Source: JAEXNA01 sp050486105 (GTDB lineage: Bacteria; Vulcanimicrobiota; Xenobia; Xenobiales; JADMJV01). Taken from it: a DNA stretch of 7,611 nt. Shown in pieces: positions 1 to 4,052 of this stretch. Position 1 is the first letter of the stretch, and each line of letters begins with the position of its first letter. The notes under the pieces are model-generated. The model saw nothing but the letters and a program-made list of their open reading frames with translations, ran no database searches and was not told where the DNA came from. The DNA is taken from positions 1-7,611 of the forward strand of contig JBJHCR010000306.1 in NCBI GenBank assembly GCA_050486105.1. Direction: 5' to 3'. The position numbers and the translations under genes were made by a program.

Positions 1-2
1 GG

Positions 3-164
3 AGAAGTGTTTCCTATGACTGGGACGGTCACGGGGCCGACGGACCGCTCACCGGTGAGGTTGAGTACCGAGTGAAGGCCTCGGCCTGCGATGGCGGAGT
101 ACAGCCCCAGTCGGTGAATCCCATAAGCCACCGGGCCCTGTTTCAGTCTGATGGTGGGGTGTGT
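3..164 (+). repeat. Conserved A cassette, copy 1
   Basis: This stretch aligns without gaps to 5438-5599 in gene A2. It encodes the end of an Ig/FlgD-like domain. The last 29 residues (codons 78-164) are identical in the two proteins although the DNA differs at seven sites, all of them silent. Similarity stops abruptly after the Cys codon at 162-164. The upstream limit is set only by the window edge. Confidence 0.93.
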
Positions 165-1412
165 GTGGAGACCGAAGAGGTTGCAAAGGGGAATATGGGT
201 GCAGCTCCCCTGCTGGAAATCTACCAGTCGGGTACCACTAATCTCATTGGCAGTTCGCGATTTAAGAGTTCGAATCCCAGCCTGATTGCTCGTACGACAC
301 TTGGCCGAATTCATAAACCCGGAGTGTGGTTCATTGTGGCTCGAGATCTTGAATTCTCCGAGGGTGAGGAGGTCAAGCAGGTAACGGTAGATTTGCGGGG
401 GTTGGCTAGTCAAGTTCCAGAAGTCGCCTATCTATCTGAGGCAAAAGATGAAGAGGGAAAGACGTTTTTTCAAGGTCACTTTTTCCCCCCGCCAGGCTTC
501 ATTCTTCCATCCGAGCAGTTGCCGATCAAGCCTAGCCTATCAATAGCCGCCGTTTTGGAGACGGGCGCTCATAAGATTTTCACCGACGCGGTTCAAAAGG
601 CATTCATGAACTGGCGATCGTTAGACTGGCGAATCAAGGAAGATAGAGATAAATTCCAGCGAGCGAACTTGGGCCGCTTCACCTACTTTAACCTTGCGGA
701 GGTTGGGGAGGATGAAGCCTTAGGAGATCTTAAGAATCTGAAAACCTCTCTTGGTTTTGAAGGCGTTGAGGTGACGCTTTCAAGCCAGAATAAGGACAAT
801 TCTCGGCTCATCTCCGAAGATCAAAGAGCGATCATAAAAGTTGCCAACCCCGCAACGTATTTCGTGTACTCAGGGCACGGTGGGCGTGATGGACAAATCG
901 GCACTGTTGTAAGGGGCGATAATATTGGACCCAAGAGCCTGGACACCAGCAATCTCGAGGTTTTGGTTTTGCCCTCTTGTCACGTCCTCGATTTCAACAA
1001 CTATAATAATTATGTTCCAAGGCCTGGTGCTCCTCAAGGGACAGCACCAGGCAAAGACTGGTGGGAGGCTAACGTCCAGGGAACGGACAGGATCTTGCTC
1101 GGCTATAACGCTCCACCCGACACTGTGACCACGATTCCGAGTTTTGAGAAGTATACAAATCATCTCAAGAACGGCGATGATCACATCAGGGCTTGGCTCA
1201 AAGCTAATATGGAGCAGGGTGGGCTTGGTATGAGGGCTTGTGCCTGGGATAAGGACAACTATTACTATATCTGGCATGAAGAAACTTATGACCCGGAAAC
1301 CGAACGATACTATCTGGAGTCTAAGGGAGCTTACCGTGTTCCAGTAACAGAAGATCCCCCGGCTAACCCAGACGGGTCACCACCGAATAAGAACTATAGA
1401 TTTAAGCTGTGA
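3..1412 (+). CDS. Gene A1: surface protein with FlgD/Ig-like cassette and clan CD cysteine-peptidase-like C-terminus (5' partial)
   Basis: The frame is open from the first bases of the window, so the gene starts upstream. The GTG at 72 lies inside a domain conserved in gene A2 and is not a credible start. Counting from the codon at 3, 469 residues are visible. Residues 1-54 are the end of an Ig/FlgD-like beta domain (YDWDG near residues 5-9, then GEVEYRVKASACDG). From residue 55 the sequence is unrelated to A2. Residues about 190-400 look like a clan CD peptidase fold: a strand then YSGHGG with His292 (codon 876-878), and LEVLVLPSC with Cys326 (codon 978-980), followed by WWEANVQGTDRILLGY and an AWLKAN helix. 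This order resembles DUF6345, C25 and caspase-like families, where this His and Cys form the catalytic dyad. By analogy with A2 the missing N-terminus is probably a lipoprotein signal. Peptidase activity is inferred; the substrate is unknown. It is followed 12 bp later by gene B1, probably as an operon. Confidence 0.82.
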   Translation, partial: RSVSYDWDGHGADGPLTGEVEYRVKASACDGGVQPQSVNPISHRALFQSDGGVCVETEEVAKGNMGAAPLLEIYQSGTTNLIGSSRFKSSNPSLIARTTLGRIHKPGVWFIVARDLEFSEGEEVKQVTVDLRGLASQVPEVAYLSEAKDEEGKTFFQGHFFPPPGFILPSEQLPIKPSLSIAAVLETGAHKIFTDAVQKAFMNWRSLDWRIKEDRDKFQRANLGRFTYFNLAEVGEDEALGDLKNLKTSLGFEGVEVTLSSQNKDNSRLISEDQRAIIKVANPATYFVYSGHGGRDGQIGTVVRGDNIGPKSLDTSNLEVLVLPSCHVLDFNNYNNYVPRPGAPQGTAPGKDWWEANVQGTDRILLGYNAPPDTVTTIPSFEKYTNHLKNGDDHIRAWLKANMEQGGLGMRACAWDKDNYYYIWHEETYDPETERYYLESKGAYRVPVTEDPPANPDGSPPNKNYRFKL

Positions 1413-1418
1413 GAAGGG
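1411..1418 (+). promoter_or_regulatory. Ribosome binding site of gene B1
   Basis: GAGAAGGG lies six bases before the ATG at 1425. It overlaps the last two bases of the A1 stop codon, so A1 and B1 are likely translated from one transcript. Confidence 0.65.
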
Positions 1419-1424
1419 ATCATC

Positions 1425-2930
1425 ATGAAAAGACACATTAGGACCTTATTTGTAACCTTGATTCTAGTCCTGTGTTCCACTGCGCTGGCAGTCGCATTGT
1501 CGGACGAAGAGGCCAGGGGTCTGCTGAGAGAAGCTCATGATTTCATTCTGTATAGCGGTGATGTTGATAGCGCAACCAAGGTCTATGACCAAATTGTAGC
1601 GGAGTACGCAGGCAGCAAGTGGGCGGCCATTGCCCTCCTTAAGAAGGCCGATCTGGCAGGAACTTGGCCGGAACGGATTTCCCTGTATGAACAGGTGGTT
1701 GCCGAGTATCCCAATACCGCCTCTGATATCAATGCCCGCTTGCACCTGATAGGGATTGAAAATAGAGATGATCTCAATGCTGAAATTGAAGCGACCAGTT
1801 TGCTGGCCGTATCCTTAGGCGGGCCTTCCTTGAACGAGGTTCTATCATCCAACAATCATCAGGCAAGCGAGAAGGTTTTTGCTTTGCCTGTCGAAACTCG
1901 GAAGCTCCTCGGGCCGATCTACTGGACCCTTTGGTGCATGATGTGCAACCCGTATAGTGGGCTCGATAGGCCGGGTGACGCGATGGAGTTGGCAAGACTG
2001 TTGCGCGAGGTCTTTGAACCTCTAGATGTCAGTGTCGGGAACAGTGCCAGTACCTGCCTTCGCGCTCTGTCTGGGGGCGAGATTCTCTTTGGGGGAAAGA
2101 AAATTCAGGCTCCCCAAGTGCAGATCTTGGAGCCTTCAGAGGGTGGGGTGGTGAGTTCTCGGCCGACCTTCAAGGTCGAGATCTCCGCCGGAGATCTCGA
2201 ACATAGGCAAGTGGATCTCGCCAAGACCGAGTTTCTTCTGGACGGCATGGATTTGATGCCTTTAACTGCGGTGCGAGCCGAATTCAGTTTGCAGCCAGGA
2301 GAGCCGTTCGAGAGACTTTCCCTGGTCACGGAACTATCCGAACCTTTGGCACCAGGGCCCCACACCTTATCGTTGGTGGTTCCTCTAAGCTTTGATGATT
2401 CGGGAGCCGGGACCACAACGGCACTACGAACCTTTCAGGTCGAAGGACCAAGCAAGCCCATCTCCCTCAACCTCACCTTGCACTCCAAGCATGTGATGCC
2501 CCATCGCAACCAACGGGTGGAACTCGAGGTCACCCCATCGGGTCCGGCCAATCTGGTGTTCACCCTCTATCGGGTGGCCAACCGGAACCTGCCCAACGAT
2601 CTGGGTGAGCCGGTTTACAGCCAAACGGCCACCGGTGTGAGTTCGAGTTTCACGTTCACCTGGGAGGGCCAAACCACCACCGGAGAGCCGGCCCACAACG
2701 GCAATTACGAATTGGTGGTGGCCGCCGGGGGTGTCAGCCAGAGCGTGTCGGTGCAAGTCAACCGGCAGCAGGGCAAGCAGTCGTGGCTTAAGCTCGGCAC
2801 CCAAACCCTGGCCTACCTAGGCCGCCCCACACTGATGGGCTCGCTGGGCTACGCCTTCCTGCCAGGGGTGACCTGGCTGGCAAGCCTGGGTGAGCCCGCA
2901 GCAGGGGAGAAGGTGGCTTTGGGGGGGTAG
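1425..2930 (+). CDS. Gene B1: secreted TPR-like protein with conserved FlgD/Ig-like C-terminal cassette
   Basis: The 501-residue product begins with a type I signal peptide (basic MKRHIR, hydrophobic core to about residue 20, ALA/AVA cleavage region at 20-24). Residues about 27-120 are helical and TPR-like, with two related helices, YDQIVAEY and YEQVVAEYP, spaced as in tetratricopeptide or outer-membrane-assembly-type scaffolds. Residues about 121-228 are of unknown fold. Residues 229-342 look like an Ig-like beta domain (QILEPSEGGVVSSRPTFKV, then FLLDG). From residue 345 the sequence is the conserved B cassette, including FTWEGQTTTGEPAHNGNYEL near 411-430, the FlgD-type Ig pattern. The C-terminus (about 455-490) is hydrophobic. 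It lies directly behind A1 with a good ribosome binding site. TPR and Ig domains suggest protein binding outside the cytoplasm; partner or inhibitor of A1 is inference only. The last 25 bases recur after the assembly gap, so the 3' end may be affected by assembly. Confidence 0.8.
   Translation: MKRHIRTLFVTLILVLCSTALAVALSDEEARGLLREAHDFILYSGDVDSATKVYDQIVAEYAGSKWAAIALLKKADLAGTWPERISLYEQVVAEYPNTASDINARLHLIGIENRDDLNAEIEATSLLAVSLGGPSLNEVLSSNNHQASEKVFALPVETRKLLGPIYWTLWCMMCNPYSGLDRPGDAMELARLLREVFEPLDVSVGNSASTCLRALSGGEILFGGKKIQAPQVQILEPSEGGVVSSRPTFKVEISAGDLEHRQVDLAKTEFLLDGMDLMPLTAVRAEFSLQPGEPFERLSLVTELSEPLAPGPHTLSLVVPLSFDDSGAGTTTALRTFQVEGPSKPISLNLTLHSKHVMPHRNQRVELEVTPSGPANLVFTLYRVANRNLPNDLGEPVYSQTATGVSSSFTFTWEGQTTTGEPAHNGNYELVVAAGGVSQSVSVQVNRQQGKQSWLKLGTQTLAYLGRPTLMGSLGYAFLPGVTWLASLGEPAAGEKVALGG
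2457..2571 (+). repeat. Conserved B cassette, copy 1 (part comparable with gene B2)
   Basis: This stretch matches 7497-7611 in gene B2 at 107 of 115 positions without gaps. Six of the eight differences are silent; the two replacements are Ser/Thr and Gly/Ser. It encodes the start of a FlgD/Ig-like domain containing LTLHSKHVMPHRNQRVELEV. The cassette probably runs to the stop codon at 2930, but B2 leaves the window before this can be compared. Confidence 0.93.
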
Positions 2931-2931
2931 G
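2906..2931 (+). repeat. Tail of B cassette, copy upstream of the gap
   Basis: These 26 bases (the last eight codons of B1, its TAG stop and one flanking base) are identical to 3001-3026 on the other side of the N gap. They encode GEKVALGG and the stop, and contain a run of seven G. Confidence 0.95.
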
Positions 2932-2990
2932 GGGTCGTGAGAACACCTTGAAGCCTCAGGCGTTTCCCCTGGACTCCTTCGGCCCTCCTA

Positions 2991-3000
2991 NNNNNNNNNN
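2991..3000. other. Scaffold gap (10 N)
   Basis: Ten consecutive N are present. The round number suggests a placeholder and not a measured length. The gap is flanked by two copies of a cassette that also occurs elsewhere in the window, the kind of repeat at which assemblers break. Confidence 0.97.
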
Positions 3001-3026
3001 GGAGAAGGTGGCTTTGGGGGGGTAGG
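3001..3026 (+). repeat. Tail of B cassette, copy downstream of the gap
   Basis: This is identical to 2906-2931 and begins exactly at the first base after the gap. It contains the end of an open frame closing at TAG 3023-3025. It could be the 3' end of another B-type gene lost in the gap, or a mis-joined duplicate of B1. Confidence 0.9.
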
Positions 3027-3104
3027 TTGCACGCTGTCCGCCTCAAGAATTCTGTGCCTATCCCCCTTGATTTTCTCCTTCCTCGGAAGCAAAATGGAGG
3101 AAAA

Positions 3105-3112
3105 GAGGAGGA
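3105..3112 (+). promoter_or_regulatory. Ribosome binding site of the antitoxin gene
   Basis: GAGGAGGA lies three bases before the ATG at 3116. A second purine stretch (GGAGG, 3096-3100) lies further upstream. The GTG at 3113 touches the Shine-Dalgarno sequence, which favours the ATG as start. Confidence 0.6.
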
Positions 3113-3115
3113 GTG

Positions 3116-3346
3116 ATGGCGACTCTCAACATTAAAGACCTACCTGAGGATTTGTATCAGAAGTTGCGCGAAAGGGCCCGGAGACAAAGACGATCACTGT
3201 CACAAGAGGTCATCACCATCCTGTACGCGCAGCTTGAGGAGGATGAACCACTTCGTTTGTTGGACCTAAAGGGCTTAGGCAAAGAGAATTGGGCGTCAGT
3301 TGAGGCTACGGAACATGTGGCCTTGGAACGAGACTCGTGGGGCTAG
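3116..3346 (+). CDS. vapB: FitA/VapB-type ribbon-helix-helix antitoxin
   Basis: This is a 76-residue protein from the ATG at 3116. The N-terminal 40 residues, MATLNIKDLPEDLYQKLRER followed by ARRQRRSLSQEVITIL, match the FitA/VapB ribbon-helix-helix pattern: a short beta strand, the LPEDLYQKL helix, then the RSLSQEV helix. This fold binds operator DNA as a dimer. The tail, ending in ALERDSWG, resembles the segment of VapB-type antitoxins that occupies the groove of the PIN toxin. The stop codon lies inside the beginning of the toxin gene (10-bp overlap), the usual coupled arrangement. It likely represses its own operon together with the toxin. The identification rests on family pattern and neighbour; the exact subfamily is not certain. 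Confidence 0.9.
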   Translation: MATLNIKDLPEDLYQKLRERARRQRRSLSQEVITILYAQLEEDEPLRLLDLKGLGKENWASVEATEHVALERDSWG

Positions 3347-3792
3347 AAGACATCCTGGAGTGCCGACTTCTGGGATTGGATACGGCACCTTTTGTTTACT
3401 ACATCGAAGAAAGGCAACCGTACCTGGCGATCCTCGAGAAGATCTTTGAGCACATAGATCGAGGAGGCCTTATGGCCGTGACCTCGGCATTGACTCTGCT
3501 GGAGGTGACCGTTGTCCCTTTCCGCTTAAACAATTTCGCCCTGGCAAATCAATATGAAGCACTGCTCACTAGGAGCCGCGGGCTAATTTGCCGAGAATTG
3601 GATAGGCCTTTGATGCTGGCAGCGGCCAGATTGAGAGCGGTGACTCAAATGAAGACTCCAGACGCCATTCAGGTCGCTGCTGCTTTGGCCTCTGAGGCCT
3701 CCATATTCTTGACTAACGACAGGAGATTGCCAACAGTCCCCGGATTGAAGGTCGTCCAACTGACTGACCTTTGTCACCCCATCCGGGAGTGA
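3337..3792 (+). CDS. vapC: VapC-type PIN-domain toxin (RNase)
   Basis: This is a 151-residue protein starting at GTG 3337 and overlapping the antitoxin by 10 bp; no ATG precedes the conserved core. All four acidic positions expected for the Mg2+-dependent PIN nuclease site are visible: Asp15 in LGLDTAPFVYYIEE, Glu56 in SALTLLEVTV, Asp109 in MKTPDAIQVAAA and Asp128 in FLTNDRRLP. VapC toxins cut RNA, often tRNA or rRNA, and are held inactive by the antitoxin; the target here cannot be read from the sequence. Length and motif spacing are normal for the family, so the gene appears intact. It sits between the two A-B surface-protein units, where it may stabilise the region, although that is inference. 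Confidence 0.92.
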   Translation: MGLEDILECRLLGLDTAPFVYYIEERQPYLAILEKIFEHIDRGGLMAVTSALTLLEVTVVPFRLNNFALANQYEALLTRSRGLICRELDRPLMLAAARLRAVTQMKTPDAIQVAAALASEASIFLTNDRRLPTVPGLKVVQLTDLCHPIRE

Positions 3793-3931
3793 CATACATC
3801 GCGGTCCCCTATGGGTGTAAGACACATTTGAGCGAGGTACGACAACCAGGACCTCCCTAATTGAACCTGCTCGAAGACTCGAAGACCTCACTCAGATGAA
3901 TTGAGGGTCGTAAGTCGTCATTTATCCCGAG

Positions 3932-3949
3932 TAATTCGATCACGAATTA
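3932..3949. repeat. Perfect inverted repeat, possible operator
   Basis: TAATTCG (3932-3938), a 4-base centre ATCA and CGAATTA (3943-3949) form a perfect dyad. There is no U-rich tail and the stem is AT-rich, so a protein-binding site is more likely than a terminator. It lies about 100 bp before the start of gene A2. Confidence 0.5.
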
Positions 3950-4040
3950 GAGTGACTCCCCTCTATCGGCCCGGTAATACTCTGTGGCAGTCTAGAGGGA
4001 CTGGCAGGAACGGACTCATGATTTTGCCAGAGCAAAGCTC

Positions 4041-4049
4041 GGGGAGGGG
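4041..4049 (+). promoter_or_regulatory. Strong ribosome binding site that decides the start of gene A2
   Basis: GGGGAGGGG lies three bases before the ATG at 4053, with the GGAGG core five bases away. No comparable site precedes the GTG at 4121. This supports 4053 as the true start although the frame then breaks within 30 bases. Confidence 0.7.
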
Positions 4050-4052
4050 CCT

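Larger units (their letters stand above)
2931..3115. other. Intergenic stretch holding an assembly gap
   Basis: I see no gene here. The first 60 bases after the B1 stop are unlike the sequence after the gap. The bases after the gap repeat the end of B1 and then lead into a purine-rich leader of the antitoxin gene. No convincing promoter or terminator was found. If the gap is large, a gene may be missing from the assembly. Confidence 0.7.
3793..4052. other. Non-coding stretch between toxin and gene A2
   Basis: These 260 bases contain no credible gene. They hold a tandem pair of 8-base repeats (CTCGAAGA at 3870-3877 and 3878-3885), a perfect 7-base palindrome (3932-3949), and a long-loop inverted pair CCCTCTA (3959-3965) / TAGAGGG (3993-3999). 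This is the expected place for the A2 promoter and any regulatory site. The best promoter-like match (GTGACT at 3952 and TAATAC at 3975, 17-base spacer) is weak. Confidence 0.6.

Noticed and set aside
72..74. GTG at 72 as the start of gene A1
   Set aside because: The frame is open to the window edge and the codons before it encode the same Ig/FlgD-like domain seen in gene A2, so the gene begins upstream.
2904..2934. G-quadruplex-like G runs at the end of B1
   Set aside because: The runs fall mostly in coding sequence and can arise from Gly codons; they may have hindered sequencing, but a functional role is not supported.
870..3046. Several open frames of 65-135 codons on the minus strand opposite A1 and B1, including one running through the N gap
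   Set aside because: They lie opposite well-supported genes, show no recognisable domain or ribosome binding site, and one contains unknown residues.
3113..3115. GTG at 3113 as the antitoxin start
   Set aside because: It touches the Shine-Dalgarno sequence; the ATG three bases later gives the usual antitoxin N-terminus MATLNI.
3870..3885. Tandem CTCGAAGA repeats as iterons or a CRISPR remnant
   Set aside because: Only two adjacent copies of eight bases without spacers; chance is sufficient.
3583..3891. Minus-strand frame opposite the toxin gene
   Set aside because: It is antisense to an intact PIN-domain gene and its translation shows no domain pattern.
3952..3980. Promoter-like GTGACT / TAATAC with 17-base spacer before gene A2
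   Set aside because: Only 4 of 6 and 3 of 6 consensus matches; not enough to list as a promoter.
3959..3999. CCCTCTA / TAGAGGG inverted pair as a terminator
   Set aside because: The loop is 27 bases and no T run follows.
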